64,000 bases of DNA, from positions 1-64,000 of the forward strand of contig CABVRZ010000024.1 in the NCBI GenBank assembly GCA_902500775.1, written 5' to 3'. The position numbers were made by a program, and so were the translations under genes. The stretch's first letter is position 1. Each line of letters opens with the position of its first letter. Of this stretch, positions 27,720 to 37,135 are shown in pieces. Under the pieces are notes generated by a model. That model was not told the origin of the DNA. It saw nothing but the letters and a program-made list of their open reading frames with translations, and ran no database searches. This stretch comes from an uncultured Nitrospira sp. (GTDB lineage Bacteria > Nitrospirota > Nitrospiria > Nitrospirales > Nitrospiraceae).

Positions 27720-28463
27720 TTGTCAAAGACAGGACCATCTAAACCGTTTCTCAGTAACCAGCTAGGACGAGAACCGTTGCCCTATACCTACGACTACACC
27801 AATGCCGTCACCGGCAACGACTGCGCGCCTGCTCGCTATTGGCGCTTCGCCAAAATGACGCTGACCCGTTGGACCCGGGAAAAGATGTTTGTCTTCGACG
27901 GACACTCGTACCCTTACCTCTATCACTTCTGTAACAAGACCTGGAAAAACGAACGTGGCGTGGAAATCCCGATCTTTCGGGAGATCCTTTTTCGCCATCA
28001 GACCGCTCGCATTCTGGAAGTCGGCAATGTTCTCTCGCACTACTTCCCGATCCAGCACGATGTGGTCGATAAGTATGAGGTCGCACCAGCTGTCCTCAAC
28101 CAAGACATTGTCGAGTTTACTCCCGCTAAGCGATATGACCTCATCCTCAGCATCTCAACGCTGGAACACGTGGGATGGGATGAGGAACCACGAGAACCGG
28201 CTAAGCTACTACGCGCTATCGAGCATCTCCGGAACCGATGCCTGGCCCCCGGTGGACAGATCCTGGCCAGCCTGCCAATCGGCTACAATGAGTTCTTTGA
28301 TGGGTTACTCCGAGAGGGGAAGAGCCCTTTTACCTCACAGCACTTCCTCAAGCGAGTCTCAAAGCGAAACTACTGGATCGAGTCAGATTGGGAGCAATGC
28401 CGCGACGCGCCCTACGGCCGGTTCGTCGCCCATGCGATTGTGATAGGAACCATCAAGGCATAA
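27720..28463 (+). CDS. SAM-dependent methyltransferase-like protein
   Basis: This is a 247-residue class I methyltransferase-like protein. Motif I is seen as ARILEVGNVLSHYFP, followed by an acidic DKYEV region, then RYDLILSISTLEHVGWDEEP (motif IV/post) and CLAPGGQILASLPIGYNEFFD. The first glycine-rich loop is atypical (EVGNVLSH). The substrate is unknown; similar proteins occur near glycan genes. It starts with TTG at 27720, which is uncertain. Confidence 0.6.
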   Translation: MSKTGPSKPFLSNQLGREPLPYTYDYTNAVTGNDCAPARYWRFAKMTLTRWTREKMFVFDGHSYPYLYHFCNKTWKNERGVEIPIFREILFRHQTARILEVGNVLSHYFPIQHDVVDKYEVAPAVLNQDIVEFTPAKRYDLILSISTLEHVGWDEEPREPAKLLRAIEHLRNRCLAPGGQILASLPIGYNEFFDGLLREGKSPFTSQHFLKRVSKRNYWIESDWEQCRDAPYGRFVAHAIVIGTIKA

Positions 28464-28662
28464 CCATGAACTCGGCCAGAAATCAGTTTGTCCATAAGTC
28501 TCCCAGCAACCAGCCTACGACCAGCCTAATCCCCATCCTTTAGAACAGGTCCGGAGATTCCGATAAGGAGATGACAACGAGCAGCCGCTCCTTCCCTGGG
28601 TAAGCTGTCGGGTCAGCATCCACCCACAGGAATGTGGCCTAATTGTAAGGAACTGCAGATCG

Positions 28663-28998
28663 ATGAAACGCGTCGTCGTGTATGAGCTCTTGCCCGATAT
28701 GATTTTGGCAAGACCCATCACCAATTCCAATGGACTCCCCATTGTCGCAGCGGGAACCATCTTGAACGCCGGATTGATCGAACGACTCCAAGAACTGGGA
28801 TTGCCATCGGTGTATATCGAGGGCGATGCCCTGGACTCTGGCGGAAAGACTCTGGACGAACTGGAAACCGAGCTCGATCATCGATTCCGACATGTCGCAC
28901 AAGATCCTATCCAGCAACTGATCCTCCGGACGCTCCGCACGCGCTTGCGCGCGACCCATGGAATGGCACAAGACGTCGAGAAACCTGAGGCAGCATGA
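28663..28998 (+). CDS. DUF3391-like N-terminal domain protein of an HD-GYP/HDOD operon
   Basis: This 111-residue protein resembles the small domain found at the N-terminus of HD-GYP phosphodiesterases (KRVVVYELLPDMILARPITNSNGLPIVAAGTIL...LIERLQELGLPSVYIEG). Here it stands alone, without the phosphodiesterase. The start follows a rather weak ribosome site. It overlaps the next gene by four bases (ATGA), so the two are translationally coupled. Confidence 0.7.
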   Translation: MKRVVVYELLPDMILARPITNSNGLPIVAAGTILNAGLIERLQELGLPSVYIEGDALDSGGKTLDELETELDHRFRHVAQDPIQQLILRTLRTRLRATHGMAQDVEKPEAA

Positions 28999-29834
28999 CC
29001 GTCTTCAACCCGACAGACCTGCGCAACCGAATTGAGCAGTTGGGAGACCTGCCCACGCTTCCTCATGTCGTGCAACGGCTGGCCACCATGATCAGTCGTC
29101 CCACCGTGTCGGCTGAGGAGATCGGCACGATCATCGAGAAGGATCAGGTGCTGGCCGCCAAAGTACTTCGACTGGCAAATTCCCCGTTTTACGGATTTCC
29201 GTCAAGAATCGGCTCCGTCTCCCACGCTGTGATCGTACTGGGCTTTAACGTCGTCAAGGGCCTGACGCTCTGCGCCTCGGCTTTGACCATCATGAAAGAC
29301 GCGGGCATGGACCAGCTGTGGCGACATTCGCTCGGCGTCGCCATCACCGCCAACCTCCTCGCGACGAGGCTCGAGATCAAGAACCCCGAAGAACTGTTCG
29401 TTTCCGGCCTGCTCCATGACATCGGGAAAGTCGTACTCTACGTAAAGTGGTCCGACGTGGGTACCAGCATTAAGGACGCGCTGAAGACTCGCGCCGATCG
29501 CTCACTCTTCGACGTGGAACAGGAATTGACAGGGCTGTCACACGCAGAGATCGGCGGCTACCTGGCGGGCGCATGGCATTTACCGGTCACGCTCCGCGAA
29601 CCAATCCTCTACCACCACAACCCGACCCAGGCCAAGGACGCTGCGCTGCAAACAGCCATCGTCCATGTGGCTGACATCTTGGTGAAAGGGCTGGCCTGTG
29701 GCAACCCCGGCGATGACCTCATTCCACCGCTGTCTAAACCGGCGTGGGACCAGGTGGGACTGGATGAGCAGAGTCTAGCCGAGTACCTTGACAAGGCTGC
29801 GCAAGAGTTTCTGACAATTGACGACTACCTATGA
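28995..29834 (+). CDS. HDOD-domain signalling protein
   Basis: This is a 279-residue protein with a single HDOD domain: LPTLPHVVQRLATMISRP, then VLAAKVLRLANSPFYG, then SVSHAVIVLGFNVVKGLTL, and a retained HD pair in LFVSGLLHDIGKVVLY. HDOD proteins act as regulatory scaffolds in signalling and c-di-GMP networks. It overlaps its neighbours on both sides by four bases. Confidence 0.85.
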   Translation: MTVFNPTDLRNRIEQLGDLPTLPHVVQRLATMISRPTVSAEEIGTIIEKDQVLAAKVLRLANSPFYGFPSRIGSVSHAVIVLGFNVVKGLTLCASALTIMKDAGMDQLWRHSLGVAITANLLATRLEIKNPEELFVSGLLHDIGKVVLYVKWSDVGTSIKDALKTRADRSLFDVEQELTGLSHAEIGGYLAGAWHLPVTLREPILYHHNPTQAKDAALQTAIVHVADILVKGLACGNPGDDLIPPLSKPAWDQVGLDEQSLAEYLDKAAQEFLTIDDYL

Positions 29835-30826
29835 ACCACTCCAGTGCCGGACGAAGAATCCTGCTCCTCCACAACGAACTGACCTCAACACCGGCACTCA
29901 CCGCAGCTCTGGAGAAAGCCGGATTCCACATCGTAGAAGGCCATCTTCCTGAGCTCGCGCTGCACGAGCTCGTCCACGATCCCCCCTGTCTTGTCCTCGC
30001 CGCGGAAGGTACGGGAGGTCATTCCGTGGAAACACTCACGCGCAATCTCAAGCTTGACGCCTTCCTCGGTCGCCTCCCGCTCATCGTCTTCGTCCGCGAC
30101 AGTCGGCTCAACGATATCGACTGGGGTTCGTTAGGGGTGGATGACTTCATCACCGTGCCCTATCGCGCAGAGGATGCCGTACATCGCATACGGCTCTGTC
30201 TCAGCCGACTGACTCGTTCACTCGACGCGAATCCTCTCACTCGCCTGCCGGGCAACACCACCATCCTCTGTGAAACCACCTCTCGCATTCACAGCCAACA
30301 ACCCTTCGCGCTCGCCTACCTCGACATCGACAATTTCAAGTCGTTCAACGACCGCTACGGCTATGGGCGTGGAGACGAAGTGCTGATCGTGGCCTGCCGT
30401 ATCCTCACGACAGTCGTCGGTGAGTTAGCCGGCTCGGAAGGATTTGTGGGGCATGTCGGAGGCGACGACTTTGTCTTCATGAGCCGACCCAATACCATCG
30501 ACGCGATCTGCGAGACCATCATCAAACGATTTGATCTGGTGATTCCAGACTTCTACGATCGTGAGGATCGACTGAAAGGATACATCGACTCCGTAGACCG
30601 TCGAGGCAACAAAGAGCAGTTTCCCATCATGAGCCTCTCGATTGCCGTCGTCACCAATGAGCGGTCTTCCATTGCCCATCCCGGCGACGTGAGTAAAATT
30701 GCTTCGGAGCTCAAGAAAAAAGCCAAAGCCCTGAAAGGCAGCGTCTACGTCAAAGACCTGCGTGGTCAAGCCGCCCCCACCGCCTCCATGACAACTGATC
30801 CCACTAAGATTCCTACCGAACGATAA
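29831..30826 (+). CDS. Diguanylate cyclase with a degenerate receiver domain
   Basis: This is a 331-residue protein. The N-terminal 125 residues fold like a response-regulator receiver (RRILLLHNELTS..., LVLAAEGTGGHS, LPLIVFVRDSR, GVDDFITVPYRAEDA), but the usual phospho-acceptor Asp is replaced by Ala/Glu. A GGDEF domain follows: LTRLPGNTTI, then YLDIDNFKSFND, then HVGGDDFVF, the catalytic loop in GGDDF form. It should make c-di-GMP from GTP and is the last gene of the three-gene operon. Confidence 0.85.
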   Translation: MNHSSAGRRILLLHNELTSTPALTAALEKAGFHIVEGHLPELALHELVHDPPCLVLAAEGTGGHSVETLTRNLKLDAFLGRLPLIVFVRDSRLNDIDWGSLGVDDFITVPYRAEDAVHRIRLCLSRLTRSLDANPLTRLPGNTTILCETTSRIHSQQPFALAYLDIDNFKSFNDRYGYGRGDEVLIVACRILTTVVGELAGSEGFVGHVGGDDFVFMSRPNTIDAICETIIKRFDLVIPDFYDREDRLKGYIDSVDRRGNKEQFPIMSLSIAVVTNERSSIAHPGDVSKIASELKKKAKALKGSVYVKDLRGQAAPTASMTTDPTKIPTER

Positions 30827-31048
30827 AATGACCGTTCCAAATCGACTCTTACCCGGTTCTTCCAATACGTCTCTAACTGCTACACACATATCACGCGCAT
30901 CTGATGTGCTGAGACTCCCCACGATGATGATTTCCCCTACCAAACGCGGTATGCTGTGATGGTTACACAGTGGTGGTAGTTATCCTGATTCTAGCCCGTT
31001 CAATAGAGCTAGCTGGCGAATAACCAACAGGGAGTAAGACCGTACATT

Positions 31049-31342
31049 ATGAGGCGTGAGCAAGTCATGACCGTCTTGCAAACGCATCTTCATGAGATTC
31101 GAAGAGAGTTTTGCGTGACACAACTGGCACTCTTTGGCTCCGCCGCACGCGACGAGATGCAACTCAATAGCGATGTCGACATCCTGGTGCACTTCGAGGG
31201 GGTGCCGACCTTCGACCGTTATATGGACTTGAAAGCATATCTGGAACAGGTCATCGGAGCCAGCGTTGATCTCGTCACCGAATCGGCAGTCAAGCCGCGC
31301 ATGCGTCCCGTGATCGAAAAGGACCTGGTTCGTGTCGCGTAA
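31049..31342 (+). CDS. MNT-type nucleotidyltransferase (antitoxin of HepT)
   Basis: This is a 97-residue minimal nucleotidyltransferase. The active site is LALFGSAARDEM then NSDVDILVHF, that is GSxAR followed by DxD. In MNT/HepT modules this protein neutralises HepT, in studied cases by AMPylation. Its 3' end overlaps the HepT start. The start at 31049 could instead be the Met at 31067. Confidence 0.85.
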   Translation: MRREQVMTVLQTHLHEIRREFCVTQLALFGSAARDEMQLNSDVDILVHFEGVPTFDRYMDLKAYLEQVIGASVDLVTESAVKPRMRPVIEKDLVRVA

Positions 31343-31685
31343 CTGGGTGTTCTATCTTGAGGACATCCTTGAGAGTGCACGGAAGGTCCAACTCTACACA
31401 GAGCGGGTAACATTCGAACACTTTCAATCACAGGACCTGGTGTTCGACGCGGTCGTCCGCAACCTGGAGATCATTGGAGAAGCGGCCAAGCATCTCCCAC
31501 CGGACGCAAAAGCGATGATGTCTGCAGTGGACTGGAATAAAGTGGCTGGATTTCGGGATGTCATCGTGCATGGCTACTTTGGATTGGATGTCCACGCCAT
31601 CTAGGATGTCGTACAGTCCAAGATCCCTACGCTTATTTCATCAGTTGAGCACGCGCTACATCTGGCAAAAGACCAGGGGCAATAA
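31332..31685 (+). pseudogene. HepT-like HEPN ribonuclease, interrupted by an amber codon
   Basis: The open frame 31332-31604 encodes 90 residues of a HepT HEPN domain, with the RNase motif R-x4-H in FRDVIVHGYFGLD. The frame ends at TAG (31602-31604). Reading through it gives 26 more residues (DVVQSKIPTLISSVEHAL...) that look like the normal HepT C-terminus, ending with TAA at 31685. Family members usually have Trp at this place, so TGG to TAG is a likely single-base change. The last helix is lost, which may weaken the toxin or MNT binding. Confidence 0.75.
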
Positions 31686-32177
31686 GCATCCACCGTTCCT
31701 CTTCCCCTACATCATTGCATTCCATGGCCTCTGACTGGCCGCCTCTGCAATGTAGTATAGGTTGACTACGATCACGACGAACACGTGCGTTCTGAACATC
31801 CACTAATGCAAGACCTGCCAAAGCCCTGCTGTACAACAAACCGCGCAAGGATCCTGAAAGATTGCAGCCCACTTTACAAACCAGCTATAACGACCTCAGC
31901 ATTCTCTGGGATGGGACCCGATCACATGCCAATCGATTCACCTGAGTAGGATCGCCGCTGAGCTCAAAACAAGTCAAGGCCGTGAAAGACTTGCCCACAT
32001 CAAGAACCACCCATAAAGGTATCCGACCCCATACATTCGGTCACCACCATCGAGCATGCCTTCCAGGAGCATGAGTACTTGCCGATGCTGCGCGAGCCGA
32101 GCTGCCATCTGTGCGACCTCTGCCGAGACTCACGCTTGGGCCTCCGAATATTTCGAGACTCCACTGCCAGAGTTAGA
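31686..32177. other. Intergenic stretch with one doubtful small frame
   Basis: No convincing gene is seen. On the minus strand, in frame with the large lipoprotein gene that ends at 32178, a 44-codon frame lies at 31974-32108 (MAARLAQHRQVLMLLEGMLD, then GYLYGWFLMW). It could be the decayed end of that gene or a small membrane peptide. No terminator or promoter was clear. Confidence 0.3.
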
Positions 32178-35100
32178 CTACTTGGCCTTGGTCTCCTCCG
32201 GCTTCGCCGCGTCGCCGATGAACACAATCGCCTGTTCGTATTGTTCCAGGACGCGATCACGCTCGGTCAAGATGCCTGTCACCTGGCCTCCCACAACCTT
32301 GTGCACTTCGAACACCGCCGCCTTCCTTTTCCTCTCCAGCTCCGCTTTCTTCTTCGATAGGTTCTGCTTCTCCTCCTCTAACTCTGCTTTCTTCGTCTTT
32401 AACTTATCTATGTCTGGCTCGTCTGCTAACTTCTTCTGCTTCCCATCTAATTCCATCTCTTCTTGCGTGATAGCCGAGGATGAGATTGATGATGAGATTT
32501 TTGTAATGCTCGCCGAGAGCATCTTGCCAAGCCTGGCAAGGGCACCCACATCCTTCACAATCGCCTGTCCAGGATCCTGGCCTTCCTTCTCCTTCAAGGC
32601 TGTGGCTACCGTTTTCCACACGACGAGTTCCGCTTCTAATGCCTGCTTTATTTCGGCATTAAAACTCGTATCGTCCCTGAGGTCCTTATGCGCGTCCCAC
32701 GCTGCAATCAACATCTCCTTCAATTCCCTATCATGCAGGCGCTCGAGTTTGACCTTGACCTCGTCCGTATGGGTTTGATACGCGCTTTGATGTTTCTCCA
32801 GCACTTTTTGGAGTGTTGGAGTCTCTTTGCTGTTCTCAGCGTACTCCTCTGGAGTGGACGCCTTATTCAGCTGTTTCGCCAGATCGATCGGGACTTTGGC
32901 ACTCATACTGAACAAAGCGAGATTCTTGGCCGACTCCCAGATTTGATCGGTCTTGCCAAAATATTGCTTCACGTACCAATTGCCCACGTCGTCCTTCACC
33001 AACGCTTGGTTCGTAGCGCCAGCGCCAGATACACGCACACGATTGATGTTTTGCCAATATTGCTTGTCTAGTTCAGACGTGATCAAACGATCTTGCTTCC
33101 CCGTAGGATTAAGGATATCCCGCAACTCAGAAGAAAACGGCAGATTGCGGAGGCCTTGTTTCAACAACATGTTGTCCCATGCGAGATTGGGATCATCCTG
33201 TAGCGAGGTCGAGGGAAAGCTGGTCCGCAAATAGGCCGAAGATGGCCTGATATAGATCATGCCTGCGCGATGACGATAGGCATTTTCGAGCGCTTCGGTT
33301 GCCTTCTCCGTTTCGGAGGAACCCTTCCCAAATCGTTCTACAGCCTCCATCTGCCGATGGCGAAGCAGCGCAATCACGGCATCCATGACTTCCATTGGGT
33401 TCTTGTAGTCCTTAAGATCCAGAGGCGGCATTCCGGGGGGAGGAGTACGAGTGGAGAGGATCTTTTGGGCCGTCTGGCCGTCAGGAGTGGTTCTCCTTTC
33501 CAAGTGGGAGCTGATCAGCAAATACATGGCCTCAGGGGAGACGAACTGCCTGCGCCGATCAGCCTCCTTGAGGACGTCGGCCTTAATGGATTCAATCTCC
33601 CGCATAGAGGTTGTCAACTCGTCTATTTCTCCTGGAATCTTCGATATCCGTTCACCCAGACGTATCACCTCTGCGCTCAGAGTTGTGATGTCCTCCGTGC
33701 GATTTCGAAGGACTTCACTCTTTTCTTTTCGTGTGGTCTCGTATTCTGTAACGTGCTTCGCTCGATTGGCTTCTGACCACCGGAGGTATGCGATAAAGTG
33801 GTCCAACAAGTCGGCTCGTTTGAGGGTTGTTAATCGTTCCGTGGCTCGATATGCCTTAAAAGCCTGCCTGGCATCAGAAGACTCCACATAGAGTATCGCA
33901 TCATTCCATTTGCGTGTTTCGCCTGTGGGCGGAATTCCGTCTCGTGCTGTTTGAACGACGGCAATTTTGTCTTTCAAGCCGTCGTTACCAATGAGGAAAT
34001 CATTCTCATCCGCCGAGTCTTGCTGTCCTGTGCTCCATAGAGCCTTAATTTGTTTACTCACGGCATCCGTCAAAATATGATGGATGGCTTCTAGAGTGCC
34101 ATGCTTACTTCGATAGTCATTGAGGTCTTGTTCGGCTTTTGTTAATTCGCTTGTGGCAGTTTCTTTCTTGAGATGCAAGCCTGATTTAGGAGCTACTGCG
34201 CTGCCAATTTGCGCCCCTATCTGAGCCTTTTGGGTCCTTGCAGTGGTGAGCTCTGTCTGAGCCACAATCTTTTGGAGTTCCAGCTCTCGCAGAAGATCAT
34301 CGAACACTTTTGTAGGGGACGGAGAGTACACCCAATTCGCCGCATTCACTTCAGCGTCCACTTTCTTCTGCCCTTGCTCGCGATACCGTTCTCGTTCACG
34401 CAACTCATTGGCTGAGAATAGAATAGAGTTGCCGACTGCCTGTAGCACTCGGACATATTGGTGTTGTTTGTCTCTAACCAAATCTGAGTTCAGGAAGGCA
34501 TACATTGAACGGTCGGTAATAAAATCACCGAACAGTCCACGGTTGAGTTTCTCCGCTCCACCCAATATGAGGCCTGGTGTATCTGGTGGCGAGAGCAACC
34601 CTTCATGGTTGGCCAAAAAAAGCACTTTGGAGGCGAATTCTACCAAAGCATCAATTAGTTCATGCTCCGCATCCACCAATAGCTTGTGATACTTGTAATG
34701 GTTTTCCTGAATGCTGTGGTCCAATTCCAGACTCTGTTTAAGGTAGTGATCAATTCGGTAGGTCAGTCCTGCTTTCATATTCGTAGGAAGTATCTTTTCC
34801 CGCTGCTGATCCAGCATATCCGTGGGACGGATCTTCCCCCCCTGCTCATCCAGTGTTTCGTAGAGACCCAAAACCTCATTCACCCTTACCGCCATCACGT
34901 TGCTAAAATAGGGGTATCCCAAAACTTCCTTTGAGCAGAACAAATCGGTTCGCTTACACCACCATCCCCTTTGTGGGGGTACAAGATGTTTCGAGGAAGG
35001 AGGTTGGCGTTTAGGAGGTGGGATGTATTCAGATTCATACCACTCTTTCTTGTGCTCAGCCGTTTCTTCTGGCATTCCTAAAGCAGGCCACTCAATGGTG

Positions 35101-35300
35101 TCCCGAAGTTGGACGAGCATCGGCTTGGCTGCCGTCGCCAAAGCCGTCAATTGGTGCAGCTGCACATGCTCCTCGTTGACCAGCGCGCCTTTGTAGACAT
35201 CAACATCGACCGTCAGGACCGCACAGCCGACTAGCCCTACTCCAAGCACAAGAACGAGCCCCAGCCCCTTCATCCCATTACCTCCGCGTGACGACTTCAT
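32178..35300 (-). CDS. Large lipoprotein with long coiled coils, function unknown
   Basis: This is a 1040-residue protein. The signal peptide ends in the lipobox GVGLVGC, so it should be acylated and exported. The mature part is largely helical, with long heptad-rich stretches around residues 360-430 and 560-620. A very regular coiled coil lies near the C-terminus (KKLADEPDIDKLKTKKAELE, then EEKQNLSKKKAELERKRKA). No known domain is recognised. The start at 35300 overlaps the stop of the upstream gene (ATGA). A second ATG at 35273 has its own GGAGG site and would also keep the lipobox. It is the last gene of a four-gene unit behind a sigma-54-type promoter at 37136. Confidence 0.7.
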   Translation of the reverse strand: MKSSRGGNGMKGLGLVLVLGVGLVGCAVLTVDVDVYKGALVNEEHVQLHQLTALATAAKPMLVQLRDTIEWPALGMPEETAEHKKEWYESEYIPPPKRQPPSSKHLVPPQRGWWCKRTDLFCSKEVLGYPYFSNVMAVRVNEVLGLYETLDEQGGKIRPTDMLDQQREKILPTNMKAGLTYRIDHYLKQSLELDHSIQENHYKYHKLLVDAEHELIDALVEFASKVLFLANHEGLLSPPDTPGLILGGAEKLNRGLFGDFITDRSMYAFLNSDLVRDKQHQYVRVLQAVGNSILFSANELRERERYREQGQKKVDAEVNAANWVYSPSPTKVFDDLLRELELQKIVAQTELTTARTQKAQIGAQIGSAVAPKSGLHLKKETATSELTKAEQDLNDYRSKHGTLEAIHHILTDAVSKQIKALWSTGQQDSADENDFLIGNDGLKDKIAVVQTARDGIPPTGETRKWNDAILYVESSDARQAFKAYRATERLTTLKRADLLDHFIAYLRWSEANRAKHVTEYETTRKEKSEVLRNRTEDITTLSAEVIRLGERISKIPGEIDELTTSMREIESIKADVLKEADRRRQFVSPEAMYLLISSHLERRTTPDGQTAQKILSTRTPPPGMPPLDLKDYKNPMEVMDAVIALLRHRQMEAVERFGKGSSETEKATEALENAYRHRAGMIYIRPSSAYLRTSFPSTSLQDDPNLAWDNMLLKQGLRNLPFSSELRDILNPTGKQDRLITSELDKQYWQNINRVRVSGAGATNQALVKDDVGNWYVKQYFGKTDQIWESAKNLALFSMSAKVPIDLAKQLNKASTPEEYAENSKETPTLQKVLEKHQSAYQTHTDEVKVKLERLHDRELKEMLIAAWDAHKDLRDDTSFNAEIKQALEAELVVWKTVATALKEKEGQDPGQAIVKDVGALARLGKMLSASITKISSSISSSAITQEEMELDGKQKKLADEPDIDKLKTKKAELEEEKQNLSKKKAELERKRKAAVFEVHKVVGGQVTGILTERDRVLEQYEQAIVFIGDAAKPEETKAK

Positions 35301-35956
35301 GGCATCACTCCCTGTTCCTCTGGAAACTGTTCCTTCGCCACATCCAGCTGTGCCTCCACCAGTTGCTTTTCCGCTTGCACCTTGGTGAGGGCTTTGAAGA
35401 GCAATCCATTCAGCACTTGGCTGTCTTGATCGAGCTTGGCCTGGGAGATCGAGCCCAGTGCCATGTCCATCGCTTTAAAAAAATCCTCAGGGTTGGCGCC
35501 CATCATAATGACCAGCCGATGATCCTTCGGCACCTCACGAAATCCCTCCGGGCCGAATTGCATCAGACGGCGTCCGATCGTCAGCTTGGACAGCTCATCT
35601 TGTCCTGCTTTGGTCATGGTGATCTTGCCATCTTTCTTGTTAATCTCCACCGAGCTGCCTAACGAATCGATCAAATCGGCGGGAACCCATCCGGAGCCAA
35701 AGCGCATCCAGCTGATGATGCTGGCTTGCCCTCGCACGCGGACTCGATACAGTGCCGGAGGAACTTGTTCCTGTGGATCGAACGAACCGAGGTAATACAC
35801 CTGCTCAATATCATGACCAGGGATAATGGCCCCAACCCCCGTGCCGATGACTGCCCCCAATGCCACATTTTGTGGAACGGAGTTACACCCGGTGGTGAGG
35901 CTGACGGCTATCGGTAATAACAACCAGCAAACGTTAGCAGAAAACTTCATCTGCAT
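35297..35956 (-). CDS. Lipoprotein of unknown function
   Basis: This is a 219-residue protein. The ATG at 35956 follows AGAGG and gives a signal peptide ending in the lipobox SLTTGC. Next comes a glycine-rich hydrophobic segment (NVALGAVIGTGVGAIIPG) and a beta-rich body (YLGSFDPQEQVPPALYRVRVRG). The C-terminal helix is charged. The glycine-rich hairpin resembles membrane-interacting segments of OmpA/SlyB-like lipoproteins, but that is only a resemblance. It overlaps the next gene by four bases. Confidence 0.65.
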   Translation of the reverse strand: MQMKFSANVCWLLLPIAVSLTTGCNSVPQNVALGAVIGTGVGAIIPGHDIEQVYYLGSFDPQEQVPPALYRVRVRGQASIISWMRFGSGWVPADLIDSLGSSVEINKKDGKITMTKAGQDELSKLTIGRRLMQFGPEGFREVPKDHRLVIMMGANPEDFFKAMDMALGSISQAKLDQDSQVLNGLLFKALTKVQAEKQLVEAQLDVAKEQFPEEQGVMP

Positions 35957-36038
35957 CGTATAACCTCTGTCGCGAATGGAGCGCCTATGGAACGTTCTTT
36001 CATTACACATGTAGTTCAATCGCATCCTAGCGCTATTC

Positions 36039-36518
36039 TCACGTTGAACCGGCTTTTTCTGGTTTCTGATCAGCTTCTGTTCCCTTAGCAGTCTTCCCAA
36101 ACAAATACCCGGCGATGGCGCCCAGGATTCCAATGGGCGCAGTCAGTTGCTGATCTGACTTTGCAAGAGTAGCGACGAGTACCGTGGCAAAGATGACGAG
36201 GACAAGACCGCTTCCAGCCACAATGCTTTCAGGTGAAGCTCCTCGTTTATTGAGAATGCTCAGGACAAATGCCAGGGCAAGAATCGCCGTGCCCATAATG
36301 CACAGTGCCAGGAGGCGGCGATTGTCTTCTTCGGCAGCCCTGAGTAAGGAGTACCCGGCATCTATCTCAGCCTCACCCCCCATGTCTGACTCGCCAGGCG
36401 GTGCTCCAGCCGAGAAATGTTGCGCTAAGCTGGAAACCTTTTCTGACTGGGGTTCCGCGTGGAGTGGACTAGACAACACGGAAGCGAACATAAGCATGCC
36501 AATTATCACTCTGCACAT
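36039..36518 (-). CDS. Membrane protein with signal peptide and three hydrophobic segments
   Basis: This is a 159-residue protein. A signal peptide (MCRVIIGMLMFASVLSSPLHA) is followed by a polar region and then by hydrophobic segments LLALCIMGTAILALAFVLSI, VAGSGLVLVIFATVLVATL and PIGILGAIAGYLFG. No family is recognised. GAGGGATAATT precedes the ATG. It is the second gene in the four-gene unit and probably provides a membrane anchor for the lipoproteins. Confidence 0.65.
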   Translation of the reverse strand: MCRVIIGMLMFASVLSSPLHAEPQSEKVSSLAQHFSAGAPPGESDMGGEAEIDAGYSLLRAAEEDNRRLLALCIMGTAILALAFVLSILNKRGASPESIVAGSGLVLVIFATVLVATLAKSDQQLTAPIGILGAIAGYLFGKTAKGTEADQKPEKAGST

Positions 36519-36527
36519 AATTATCCC

Positions 36528-36929
36528 TCACTCAATCTGGCGGAGCGCCTCGCTGTAGTACTTCACTTGTGCCCAGTTTTTCGTCCTTGCGGCTGACTCA
36601 AGATTCTTTCTGAGCACATCCCTCAACTGCTGTTGTTCCGCACCGGACAGTTTCTTAGCTTGCACGGAGAGATCCTCAATGCGTCCACGTTCCTCAGCGG
36701 ATAGTTCCGGGGTGATGTTTGGCCTCTGTATCATCGAACGTTGCTGTGGGGCCGAAGGTGGTGAATAGGGAAACAGTTCTGCCGAACTGGCTAGAGATTC
36801 TGTCGCCAATAGGGCGATGATAGTGAGCAGAGTCATATAAAGATGCCTGATACACAGCGGACAATTGCGCCGACAATCTAACGCAGGGAAAGTGATCTGA
36901 CGCTGGTCTAAGAATATGGGGTTAATCAT
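36528..36929 (-). CDS. Small exported helical protein, first gene of the lipoprotein unit
   Basis: This is a 133-residue protein. The start at 36929 has the strongest ribosome site nearby (GGTGGAGGGAATATC). It gives an unusually long 30-residue leader before the hydrophobic signal core (TLLTIIALLATESLASSA); an internal ATG at 36836 would give a normal signal peptide. The mature part is Pro-rich and then helical (ELSAEERGRIEDLSVQAKKL and so on). Its function is unknown. The transcript probably starts near 37125. Confidence 0.6.
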   Translation of the reverse strand: MINPIFLDQRQITFPALDCRRNCPLCIRHLYMTLLTIIALLATESLASSAELFPYSPPSAPQQRSMIQRPNITPELSAEERGRIEDLSVQAKKLSGAEQQQLRDVLRKNLESAARTKNWAQVKYYSEALRQIE

Positions 36930-37135
36930 GATATTCCCTCCACCTATAAACCACTAAGCCATTACTCCTTCATGTTGGAGGCGAGACAATAGCAAGCCGC
37001 GCACATCCGTACGATTCCTCGTTGGAATAAGACCAATCAGACCCATGCCAGCGAAGCCATAGCGGCCATATGCTATAGATACGTATGTACCTATTCATGT
37101 CATGATTCCCAACTGATCAGTACGGCCCACTGTCC

